Shown here one piece after another: positions 32,581 through 40,541 of a stretch of 64,000 bases of DNA. This DNA comes from Streptomyces sp. KMM 9044 (GTDB lineage Bacteria > Actinomycetota > Actinomycetes > Streptomycetales > Streptomycetaceae). Below the pieces are notes generated by a model. The model searched no databases. It saw only the letters and a program-made list of their open reading frames with translations, and was not told the origin of the DNA. The first letter of the stretch is position 1. Every line of letters begins with the position of its first letter. Location: NCBI RefSeq assembly GCF_024701375.2, contig NZ_CP113910.1, forward strand, positions 4,216,001 through 4,280,000. The letters run 5' to 3'. The position numbers were made by a program, and so were the translations under genes.

Positions 32581-34935
32581 GTGGTGGATCAGCTGACGCA
32601 GCACGATCCGCGGCGTATTGGGCCGTTCGAGGTGCTGGGACGGCTGGGTGCCGGCGGCATGGGGCTGGTCTATCTCGCGCGGTCGGCGTCCGGCCGGCGC
32701 GTGGCGATCAAGACGGTCCGCACCGAGCTGGCCGAGGACCAGTTGTTCCGCGTCCGCTTCACACGCGAGGTGGAGGCGGCCCGGGCCGTCTCCGGTTTCT
32801 ACACCGCGGCCGTGGTGGACGCCGATCCGCGCGCCGCCGTGCCGTGGCTGGCCACCGCGTACGTCCCCGCGCCCTCGCTCGAGGAAATAGTGAACGAGTG
32901 CGGGCCGATGCCGGCCCAGGCGGTGCGCTGGCTGGCGGCCGGAGTGGCGGAGGCGCTGCACTCGATCCACGGAGCCGGGCTCGTCCACCGCGACCTCAAG
33001 CCGTCGAACGTCCTCGTCGTCGAGGACGGCCCGCGGGTGATCGACTTCGGGATCGCCTCCGGTGTGTCGAACACCCGCCTGACGATGACGAACGTCGCCG
33101 TCGGCACCCCCGCCTACATGTCTCCCGAGCAGGCCAAGGACTCCCGCAGCGTCACCGGTGCCAGCGACGTGTTCTCCCTCGGGTCCACCCTGGTCTTCGC
33201 GGCCACCGGACACGCCCCGTTCCACGGCGCGAACCCGGTCGAGACGGTCTTCATGCTGCTGCGTGAGGGCCCGGACCTGGACGGTCTCCCGGACGAGCTG
33301 CGTCCGTTGATCGAATCCTGCATGCAGATGGACGCGCCGGCCCGGCCCAGCCCCGCCGACCTCCAGTCCCAGCTCGCCCCGCACCTGTTCGGCTCCGGCT
33401 CCGACGACAGCGGTACGGCCTCCGCGTGGCTGCCCGAGCGGGCGGTGAGCCTGATCGAGGGCCGTCGCAACGGGCGTCCGCCCGCCCGTCCCGCCCCCGT
33501 CCCGGGCCGCAGCGTCGGTGGCGGCCGGCCCGCGGTGCCGCCCCCGCCCCCGGTCGACCCCGTCATCCCGCCGCCCCCGCCCCGGCCGCCGGTGCCGGCC
33601 GGCGCCGCCCCCGACACGGGCCCGGTCCGGCTGGCCGGTGCCGCGGTGCCCATCGGTCCCGGCCCGCGCGTAGCCGACACACGCGCCGCCGCCGTCAAGG
33701 CGCCCCCGCCGGAGGCCGCCCTCGCCGCCTCCTGGTCCAAGCCCCGCCCCGGCGTCAACGGGGACGACCCCGCCCCGGGCGGGACGCCTCCCGGGGCGCC
33801 GGAGCAGCCGAGCGGCTGGCGGCCGTGGCGCTTCCGGATGTCCAACGACGTATGGGGCATCCCGTCCGTCGCCGGTGACCTCGTCTACGTCACCTCCTTC
33901 GAGGTGCACGCCCTCGACGTGGCCACCGGCCGCCGCCGGTTCAAGACCCGGGACGTCGCCTGGTCGATGGCGGTCGCCGACGGCCGGATCCATGCCTCCG
34001 ACGGCCCCACCCTGTTCGCCCTGGACGCCCGTGAGGGCGGCGACCTGTGGCGGCTGTCCACGGACGCCTGGGTGTACTCGCTCCAGGCCGACCGCGGCAC
34101 CGTCGTCACCGGCACCCGCGGCGGCGGCGTGCAGGGCTGGGAGGCGTCCACCGGCCAGAAGCTGTGGGAGGTCACCGGCTGCCAGACCGACTTCGAGTCC
34201 CCGGAGGCCGGCCCCGCCGTCCACGACGGCACGGTCTACGTCTGGCAGGACGCCCGCCTGCGCGCCCTGGACGCGCGCACGGGCGAGGAGCGCTGGTCGT
34301 ACCCCATCGGCGACGCGGCCTCCTGCGGCGGTGTCCCGGTCCGCCTCGCCCCCGCGCCCGACGGATACGTGTACGTCTGCGCGGGCACCCGCGTCCTGGC
34401 CCTGGACATCGCCGGCGGGCACGTCCGCTGGCACTTCGAGGCCCCCGCGGTCTTCCTCTCACCGCCCGCCTTCGTCCCCGGCCCGGCCGTCGCCGGCGGC
34501 GGTGTGTACCTCGCCGACTACCTCGGCACGGTCTACGCCCTCGACGCCACCGACGGTCGCGACCGCTGGCGCATCGCCACCGAGGCCCGCTCCTCCGTGG
34601 AGCCGGTCCTGGCCGCCGCCGGGCACGTCCACGTCGGCAGCGGCAAGGGCCTCTACACCCTGGACGCCGTCACCGGCACGCCCAAGTGGCGCTTCCAGTC
34701 CGGCGGCGACATCGTGGGCGCCCCCGCGGTCGCCGAGGGCCGGATCCACTTCGGCTCCACCGACCATCTCCTCTACACCCTGAAGTCCGACGACGGCCGG
34801 CTGAGATGGAAACTCGCGACCGGCGGCGAGATCACCGGCTCCCCGGTCGTCCGGGACGGGGTCGTCTACGCCTGCAGCAAGGACCGTTGCGTCTACGCCC
34901 TGGACGCGGAGAAGGGGACGGCCCGGACGACGTGA
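32581..34935 (+). CDS. afsK: serine/threonine protein kinase AfsK
   Basis: A 784-residue Hanks-type kinase. Kinase motifs: GRLGAGGMGLVY (about residue 20), VAIKTV, HRDLKPSNV (about 137), IDFGIASG and the activation segment NVAVGTPAYMSPEQAKD. A proline-rich linker (about 300-380) leads to a C-terminal PQQ/WD-like beta-propeller of repeated blades (e.g. GDLVYVTSFEVHALDVATG, DGTVYVWQDARLRALDARTG). In S. coelicolor AfsK autophosphorylates and phosphorylates AfsR, raising afsS transcription and antibiotic production, and it affects hyphal branching. GTG at 32581 follows GGAGGTGG by 8 bases; GTG at 32584 is nearly equivalent. It converges on afsS-afsR. Confidence 0.95.
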   Translation: MVDQLTQHDPRRIGPFEVLGRLGAGGMGLVYLARSASGRRVAIKTVRTELAEDQLFRVRFTREVEAARAVSGFYTAAVVDADPRAAVPWLATAYVPAPSLEEIVNECGPMPAQAVRWLAAGVAEALHSIHGAGLVHRDLKPSNVLVVEDGPRVIDFGIASGVSNTRLTMTNVAVGTPAYMSPEQAKDSRSVTGASDVFSLGSTLVFAATGHAPFHGANPVETVFMLLREGPDLDGLPDELRPLIESCMQMDAPARPSPADLQSQLAPHLFGSGSDDSGTASAWLPERAVSLIEGRRNGRPPARPAPVPGRSVGGGRPAVPPPPPVDPVIPPPPPRPPVPAGAAPDTGPVRLAGAAVPIGPGPRVADTRAAAVKAPPPEAALAASWSKPRPGVNGDDPAPGGTPPGAPEQPSGWRPWRFRMSNDVWGIPSVAGDLVYVTSFEVHALDVATGRRRFKTRDVAWSMAVADGRIHASDGPTLFALDAREGGDLWRLSTDAWVYSLQADRGTVVTGTRGGGVQGWEASTGQKLWEVTGCQTDFESPEAGPAVHDGTVYVWQDARLRALDARTGEERWSYPIGDAASCGGVPVRLAPAPDGYVYVCAGTRVLALDIAGGHVRWHFEAPAVFLSPPAFVPGPAVAGGGVYLADYLGTVYALDATDGRDRWRIATEARSSVEPVLAAAGHVHVGSGKGLYTLDAVTGTPKWRFQSGGDIVGAPAVAEGRIHFGSTDHLLYTLKSDDGRLRWKLATGGEITGSPVVRDGVVYACSKDRCVYALDAEKGTARTT

Positions 34936-35468
34936 CGGCCGCCCCGGGGCCGGGCGCGCGATGGTCGCCCGGATCACGCCCCCGGAGCGCGGGACCCGGC
35001 GGGTACCCACCCCGCCACGGCCGCCGCCTGCCGCCCGCGATCCGGGGCGGCAGGCGCATCCCGGAGCGGGAGCGCCCGGCGGTCGTTTCCGGCACAGGCT
35101 CCGGGGGTCTGGGGTCTGGTGGTCCGGAGGTCCGCAAGCACGGACGGGGGCACCGGCGAAGGCGGTCGGCGCCGTGCTCCGGACGTCCCGCCCGTCGGCC
35201 GCTCCGTGTGGCGGGGGACCGCCGTCGCCCGTCGTTGAGGGACTGGGGGACTGTCCGGGCGCCCGTACCTCCGCGTGCGGCGCCGCGAACGGCCGTGCTC
35301 CGACGCTGTCCCGCCACGCGTCGGGACCGGGAGGGTGCCGAGGAGCGGGCTGAGGGGGGAGAGCCGGGGCCGGCCCGCCCGCTGTTTCCGGGCAGGCGGA
35401 CGGGCCGCGACGGCTCCCCCTCCGTGCCGTCGCGGCCCATCCGTTTCCCGTGCTGTGCGGTCCGCCTG
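34936..35468. other. intergenic region between convergent afsK and afsS
   Basis: About 530 bases without a supported gene; open frames on both strands look like GC-driven noise. A GCCCCGGGGC palindrome close to the afsK stop may be part of a terminator. The right end abuts a 141-bp inverted-repeat element. In S. coelicolor another small gene is recalled between afsK and afsS, and I do not find it here. Confidence 0.45.
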
Positions 35469-35609
35469 GACTCTGTTGCTCAATTCGGGGGAGGGTCACG
35501 CACCGCGTCCGAGAGGGGCCGGCCGGGGCCGGACCGCTTCCTCGCGAGGCCCGTTCCCTGCGCCCCGTCGACGGGCCGGCGTCACTCTCCGCAATGGAGC
35601 AGCAGAGTC
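35469..35609 (+). mobile_element. 141-bp inverted-repeat element (MITE-like), copy A, at the afsS stop codon
   Basis: The ends are GACTCTGTTGCTCAATT and, inverted, GACTCTGCTGCTCCATT, about 17 bp with three mismatches. The flanks are near-identical hexamers CGCCTG/CGCCTA, consistent with a 6-bp target duplication; the right hexamer contains the afsS stop codon (TAG read on the minus strand). The interior is nearly identical to copy C near 56.1 kb but in inverted orientation (shared GGGGGAGGGTCACGCACCGC). It has no coding capacity and would need a transposase supplied from elsewhere. Confidence 0.8.
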
Positions 35610-35612
35610 CGC

Positions 35613-35804
35613 CTACCGGGTCGGTCTGAAAGGCTCCGACGTGGCGTGGATGTCCTTGGTCTCCAGCGGCTCGTCCGTGGCGTGGATGTCGCCCTGGGCG
35701 GTGGCGCCGCCGTCCTCACTCTTGCCGTCCTGGGCCTTGGTGCCGAGCGGCTCCGAGGTGGCGTGGATGTCGCCCTGCGGCTTGACGACCTGCTCGTCGC
35801 TCAT
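35613..35804 (-). CDS. afsS: antibiotic regulatory protein AfsS (AfsR2)
   Basis: A 63-residue protein with three copies of D-I-H-A-T-x-E-P (residues 12-19, 39-46, 51-58), the hallmark of AfsS, a small sigma-like effector that stimulates antibiotic gene expression when induced by AfsR in S. coelicolor. AGCAGGAAGAATC precedes the ATG. It lies downstream of afsR on the same strand and 250 bases away, with its own promoter carrying an AfsR-type direct repeat. Its stop codon forms the junction with the MITE-like copy A, so its native terminator may have been displaced. Confidence 0.95.
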   Translation of the reverse strand: MSDEQVVKPQGDIHATSEPLGTKAQDGKSEDGGATAQGDIHATDEPLETKDIHATSEPFRPTR

Positions 35805-35969
35805 GATTCTTCCTGCTCCCCTGTGTGGTGTTCCTGCCGTCCGGCCCGTCCGGGCACTCCCCCGAGGGTGACCGGACGGGCCGTTTCGGCCGCTCGGCCC
35901 TGACGGGCCTGTGCTGTGACCTCTCCTGACGACCCGCCTGCCCCCCGACGCGACGGATCGACTGGGTCC

Positions 35970-36002
35970 ATCGTCCCGCCCGGCGATAAACGAACGATGA
36001 AC
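35970..36002 (-). promoter_or_regulatory. afsS promoter with AfsR (SARP) direct repeats
   Basis: Read on the minus strand, GTTCATC (36002-35996) and GTTTATC (35991-35985) are heptamer direct repeats 11 bases apart, the spacing used by SARP-family activators. They are followed after 9 bases by a -10-like GACGAT (35975-35970), as expected for AfsR recruiting polymerase at a promoter with a poor -35. The gap to the afsS start is about 165 bases. Confidence 0.75.
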
Positions 36003-36053
36003 GCCGCGACGACGGGCATCGACACAGCCCGCGGCCTCCCCGCCGTGCCGCCC

Positions 36054-39000
36054 TCAGGCCGCCTCGACCGGCGTCAGCAGGGCCCGTACCGCTGCCGCCT
36101 CCGGTGACCCGAGCGCCTCGTAGATACGGACCGCCTCCTCCCAGCAGACGCGGGCGCGGCCCGTGTGGCCGACGCCGGTGAGGGCGTGGCCCAGGACGGT
36201 CAGGACGTTGCCGCGCCGCCACTCACCACCGATGCCGCGCAGCACCGTCAGTGCCAGCTCGGCGTTCGCCGCGCCCTGGGCGTACCGCTGCCCGGCGAGG
36301 TCGACCTCCGCCAGGCGGAACAGGGTCATGCCCTCCCACAGCCGCTGCCGGCTGTCGCGGAAGACCTCCAGCGCCTCCAGGAGCCGGTCGGCCGCGTCGA
36401 CGAGCCGGTGGCTCTGGGTGAGGGCCATGCCGAGGGCGTAGCGGCCGTTCGCGCCGCGCAGGGAGTTGCCCATGGCGTCGTAGATCTCCATGCCCTCCTG
36501 GGCGAGCGCCACGGCGCTGTCGGTGCTGCCGGCGGCGAGCCGGACCCGTGAGAGGTTGCAGAGCGCGCTCGCCTCACCGGGGCGGTCGCGCAGCGTCCGG
36601 AAGTGCGCGATGGCGTGGGTCAGATGCTCCTCGCCGGCCTCGGTGCGGCCCTGGTAGAGGGCGATCACTCCGCGGGCGTTGTGGGCCCAGCACACGGGCA
36701 GCAGGTCGTCGGCCCGCCGGGCCAGCCGGACGACCTGATCGGCCTCCTCGTCGGCCAGGTCGAACCGGCCGCCGTCGAGGTGCGCGTGCGCCAGCGTCAT
36801 CAGCGCCCGTGCCTCCACCCGCGCGACACCGGCCTTCCGGGCGGCGTCGAGAAGGGTACGCGCGGTGGCCTCGTACTCCTTGGAGTTGGCCCCCGACTCC
36901 GACAGGTCCACGGCGGCCCACAGCAGGTCGATGCTCCGGCGCAGCGTGTCCGGCAGGTCGGCGCACTGGCGGGCGAAGGACAGCAGGCAGTTCGCCTCGG
37001 TGTAGAGCCAGTCCCGCGCCGCCCTGCGGTCGGGGAAGCGCAGTCCGGGGTGGTCGGTGGCGGCCAGATGGTCGGCCAGCCGGTCCCCCGGCCGCTCGAG
37101 TGCGTACACGCCCGCCGCCGTCGCCAGGTAGAAGTCCAGCAGGCGGGAGAGGGCCGCGGCGCGTTCGCCCGGGGGCCGCTCGTCGCGTTCGGCGCAGGCG
37201 CGCGCGTAGAGGCGGACCAGGTCGTGCAGGCGGTAACGGCCGGGCGCGGCGGACTCCAGCAGGGAGGTGTCCACCAGGGACTCCAGCAGGTCCTCCGTGT
37301 CGTCGGCCGGGAGGTCCAGGACGGCCGCGGCCGCCGCCAGGGAGATGTCGGGGCCGTCGGCCAGGCCGAGCAGGCGGAAGGCGCGGGCCTGGGCGGGCTC
37401 CAGCTGGCCGTAGCCGAGTTCGAAGGTGGCCTTCACCGCGAGGTCGCCCGCCTGCAGTTCGTCCAGGCGGCGGCGCTCGTCGGCGAGCTTGGCCGTCAGC
37501 ACGGACACGGTCCAGGTGCGGCGGGCCGCGAGACGGGAGGCCGCGATGCGGATGGCCAGCGGGAGGAACCCGCACGCCGCGACGACGTCCAGTGCGGCCT
37601 CGCGCTCCGACGCGACCCGCTCCTCGCCCACGACCCTCGTGAACAGGGCCAGCGCCTCGTCCGGGGACATCACGTCCAGGTCGACCAGGTGGGCGCCGGC
37701 CAGGTCCACCATCCGCACCCGGGACGTCACCAGGGCCGCGCAGCCCTCCGTGCCCGGCAGCAGGGGCCGTACCTGGGCCGCGTCGCGCGCGTTGTCCAGC
37801 AGCACCAGCACTCTGCGGCCGTCCAGCGCGGAACGGTACAGCGCCGCCCGCTCCTCCAGCGAGTCCGGCACGGCCGCCTCCGGAGTGCCGAGGGCGCGCA
37901 GGAAGGCGCCGAGGACCGTCTCCGGCTCGGCCGCCCGGGAGCCCGCGCCCTGGAGGTCGACGTACAGCTGGCCGTCGGGGAAGACGGCCCGCGCCTGGTG
38001 GGCGACGTGCACGGCGAGCGTCGTCTTGCCGACGCCGCCTATCCCGGCCAGCGCGGACACCGCCATCACCCGGCCCTCGGCCGAGGCGAGGATCGCGCCG
38101 AGTTCGCGTACGAAGGACGAGCGGCCGGTGAAGTCGGGCACATTAGCGGGGAGTTGTGCGGGACGGACGGGGGAGGCGGCCGGTTCGGGCGGCGCGGGGG
38201 AGGAGGGCTCCGCCAGCTGGGGGTCCGCCCGGAGGATGCGCTGCTGGAGCTCCTGGAGGCCGGGGCGCGGGTCCACGCCCAGCTCGTCGGCGAGCAGCCG
38301 GCGGGTGTCCGCGTACACCGCCAGCGCCTCCGCCTGGCGGCCGCTGCGGTACAGCGCCAGCATCAGCAGCTCGCGCAGGCGTTCGCGCAGCGGGTGCGCC
38401 GCCGTGAGCGCCGTCAGCTCCGAGACGGCCTCCGTGTGGCAGCCCTGCTCCAGGTCCATGTCCAGCCGCGTCTCCGAGAGTTGGAGCCGCCACTCCTCCA
38501 GCCGCACCCGCTGCGCCTGTGCGTACGGGCCCGGTACGCCCGCCAGCGTCTCGCCGTCCCACAGCGCGAGGGCGCGGTCCAGGAGCGTACGGGCCGTGTG
38601 CAGGTCCCCGGCGTTCCTCGCCCGCTCGGCGTCGGCGGCCAGCCCCCGCGCCACCCCGACATCCAGCGCGCCCTCGCCCGTCCCGCGCACCGCGTACCCA
38701 CCGGACTCGCTGACCAGAACGCCGGACCCCAGCGTCTTCCGCAGCCGGGACGCGTACGTACGGACCGCGGCCAGGGCCTGTGAGGGGGGCTTGTCGCCCC
38801 ACAGGGCGTCGATCAGCTCGGCCGCCGTCGCCGTACGTCCGCCGCGGAGCAACAGGGCTGCGAACAGAGCGCGTTGCTGCGGACTGCCGGTGCCGACGGG
38901 CTCCCCGTCACGCCAGGCGCGCACCGGGCCGAGCACGCTGAAGCGCAGCACCGGCGGGGCGGGCGACTCGGGCGGCTCCAGCCGTTCCCGTGACTCCCGT

Positions 39001-39083
39001 GACTCCCGCGACGCCGGCGACGCCGGTGGCTCCGCCGGCGAACCGGGACGCCGCTGCTCCGGTACGCGCGGTGCGCCGTCCAT
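36054..39083 (-). CDS. afsR: global antibiotic regulator AfsR (SARP-NB-ARC-TPR)
   Basis: A 1009-residue activator, normal length for AfsR. The N-terminal SARP region has an OmpR-like winged helix (RFSVLGPVRAWRDGEPV to VRTYASRLRKTLG, about residues 46-125) and a bacterial transcriptional activation domain (to about 285, LADELGVDPRPGLQELQQRIL). Then comes an NB-ARC ATPase with P-loop GIGGVGKTTLAVHVA near residue 347 and VLVLLDNARDAAQVRPLLPG, and C-terminal TPR repeats (about 700-1000). AfsK-type kinases phosphorylate AfsR and raise its DNA-binding and ATPase activity; it then activates afsS. An N-terminal S-R-E-S-R-E-S-R-E run is encoded by a 9-base repeat. AGGGAGACTGC precedes the ATG. Confidence 0.95.
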   Translation of the reverse strand: MDGAPRVPEQRRPGSPAEPPASPASRESRESRERLEPPESPAPPVLRFSVLGPVRAWRDGEPVGTGSPQQRALFAALLLRGGRTATAAELIDALWGDKPPSQALAAVRTYASRLRKTLGSGVLVSESGGYAVRGTGEGALDVGVARGLAADAERARNAGDLHTARTLLDRALALWDGETLAGVPGPYAQAQRVRLEEWRLQLSETRLDMDLEQGCHTEAVSELTALTAAHPLRERLRELLMLALYRSGRQAEALAVYADTRRLLADELGVDPRPGLQELQQRILRADPQLAEPSSPAPPEPAASPVRPAQLPANVPDFTGRSSFVRELGAILASAEGRVMAVSALAGIGGVGKTTLAVHVAHQARAVFPDGQLYVDLQGAGSRAAEPETVLGAFLRALGTPEAAVPDSLEERAALYRSALDGRRVLVLLDNARDAAQVRPLLPGTEGCAALVTSRVRMVDLAGAHLVDLDVMSPDEALALFTRVVGEERVASEREAALDVVAACGFLPLAIRIAASRLAARRTWTVSVLTAKLADERRRLDELQAGDLAVKATFELGYGQLEPAQARAFRLLGLADGPDISLAAAAAVLDLPADDTEDLLESLVDTSLLESAAPGRYRLHDLVRLYARACAERDERPPGERAAALSRLLDFYLATAAGVYALERPGDRLADHLAATDHPGLRFPDRRAARDWLYTEANCLLSFARQCADLPDTLRRSIDLLWAAVDLSESGANSKEYEATARTLLDAARKAGVARVEARALMTLAHAHLDGGRFDLADEEADQVVRLARRADDLLPVCWAHNARGVIALYQGRTEAGEEHLTHAIAHFRTLRDRPGEASALCNLSRVRLAAGSTDSAVALAQEGMEIYDAMGNSLRGANGRYALGMALTQSHRLVDAADRLLEALEVFRDSRQRLWEGMTLFRLAEVDLAGQRYAQGAANAELALTVLRGIGGEWRRGNVLTVLGHALTGVGHTGRARVCWEEAVRIYEALGSPEAAAVRALLTPVEAA

Positions 39084-39574
39084 GCAGTCTCCCTATACAT
39101 CCTCAACAACCACGCCAGTCTGCCTTGTCCGTGACGGATGCGGCAGTCGTGCGAGACGGCGATCACACGGGCGCGCACGGTCCGCGAGTCCCCCCCCCAC
39201 CTTCTGCGCACACGTGCGCACGTGTGCCGCACGGACGGTGCGCCGGGGGCCGGTGACCGCCCTGCGTTTGTGCCCGCCGTGATGGTCCACGGCCCCGGGC
39301 GTCCAGGCCCGCCGTCGTACTTCCGCCGGGGGCTGCCGGCGGCCCGGGTCCGCGAACGCGGCCAGGGCGGGGGCGCGGTGTGGTGTGGTGCGGTGCGGTG
39401 AAGCCCTCGCGCGGTGCGGTGAACTACCTTGCCAGGAAAGGGAATCGGCGGATTCGAGGGGGAGCCTACTGGTCGCCCTTCCTGACGCCGGAGTCGGTTC
39501 CGACTGGTCGGTATGGACAGATGCTCCGGGCCCGGGTATTGATGACTCCGTCGTCCGCGTACGAAAGGCCGCTC
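39084..39574. promoter_or_regulatory. divergent promoter region of afsR and the LLM oxidoreductase, with a 20-bp palindrome
   Basis: No gene here. At 39208-39227 there is a perfect 20-bp palindrome (half-site GCACACGTGC), about 125 bases upstream of the afsR start, a good candidate operator. A run of ten C residues lies just beside it at 39190-39199. The half nearer the LLM gene has AAAGG 7 bases before its ATG. A further AT-richer patch TATACATCC close to the afsR start may include its -10. Confidence 0.5.
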
Positions 39575-40432
39575 ATGCGCATCGCCGTCACGATCTTCCT
39601 CACCGACGAGACGATCACCCCCACCCGGCTCGCCCGTGAGCTGGAACAGCGCGGGTATGCCGGGCTGTACCTGCCCGAGCACACGCACATCCCCGTCGAA
39701 CGGACCACCCCGTACCCGGCGGGCGCCGAGCTGCCCCGGGAGTACACCCGCACCCTGGACCCGTTCGTCGCGCTCGGGCAGGCCGCGGCCGTCACCGGGC
39801 GGATCGGCATCGGCACCGGCATCACGCTCGCCGCGCAGCACGACCCGATCGACCTGGCCAAGCAGATCGCGACCCTCGACCACCTCTCCGACGGCCGGTT
39901 CACCCTCGGAGTCGGCTTCGGCTGGAACGTCGAGGAGGCCGCCGACCACGGCGTGCAGTGGCATACCCGGCGCGATCTGGTCCGGGACCGGATGGGCCTG
40001 ATGCAGGCCCTGTGGTCGGAGGAACCGACCCCGTACGAAGGCGAGTTCGGCAGTGTCCGGGCCAGCTTCGTGTACCCCAAGCCGGTCCAGAAGCCGCGGG
40101 GCCCGGTCGTCGGGCCGCGCACCCTGGTCGGAGGGGCGGCAGGCCCGAAACTGTTCACGCACATCTGCGCGTACGCCGACGGCTGGCTGCCGATCGGCGG
40201 GCGCGGCCTGTCCGAGTCCCTGCCCGCGCTGCGCACCGCCTGGGCCGACGCCGGCCGCGACCCCGGTGCCCTCCAGGTCGTCCCGTACGCGGTCCGGCCC
40301 AGCCCGGGGAAGCTCGCCCACTACGCCGACCTGGGGATCGACGAGGTCGTGGTGCAACTGCCGCCGGAGGAGGAGGCGGGGGTGCTGCGGGCGCTGGACG
40401 CGTACCAGCCGTACGTCACCGACGCCCGATGA
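39575..40432 (+). CDS. LLM-class F420-dependent oxidoreductase
   Basis: A 285-residue luciferase-like TIM-barrel protein of the MSMEG_2256/Rv2161-type group. Conserved segments: MRIAVTIFLTDETITP, GYAGLYLPEHTHIPV, RIGIGTGITLAAQHDPIDLAKQIATLDHLSDGRFTLGVGFGWN and a late GIDEVVVQLPPE. ATG at 39575 follows AAAGGCCGCTC. It is expected to transfer hydride with coenzyme F420; the F420 synthesis gene fbiC lies immediately downstream on the same strand. The substrate is unknown. Confidence 0.9.
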   Translation: MRIAVTIFLTDETITPTRLARELEQRGYAGLYLPEHTHIPVERTTPYPAGAELPREYTRTLDPFVALGQAAAVTGRIGIGTGITLAAQHDPIDLAKQIATLDHLSDGRFTLGVGFGWNVEEAADHGVQWHTRRDLVRDRMGLMQALWSEEPTPYEGEFGSVRASFVYPKPVQKPRGPVVGPRTLVGGAAGPKLFTHICAYADGWLPIGGRGLSESLPALRTAWADAGRDPGALQVVPYAVRPSPGKLAHYADLGIDEVVVQLPPEEEAGVLRALDAYQPYVTDAR

Positions 40433-40541
40433 GGGCGCCCGGTGAGCACCTTCCGGGCACCCCGCCGGGTGCTCACCCGGCACCCCCCGGCCCCCGGACC
40501 GGCCCTCTATGTCCTGATCACCCCGAACGTATCCTCGAGGA

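Noticed and set aside
34974..35499. Minus-strand frames between afsK and afsS as a candidate for the small gene recalled there in S. coelicolor
   Set aside because: No ribosome site, atypical composition, and part of the frame runs into the MITE-like element.
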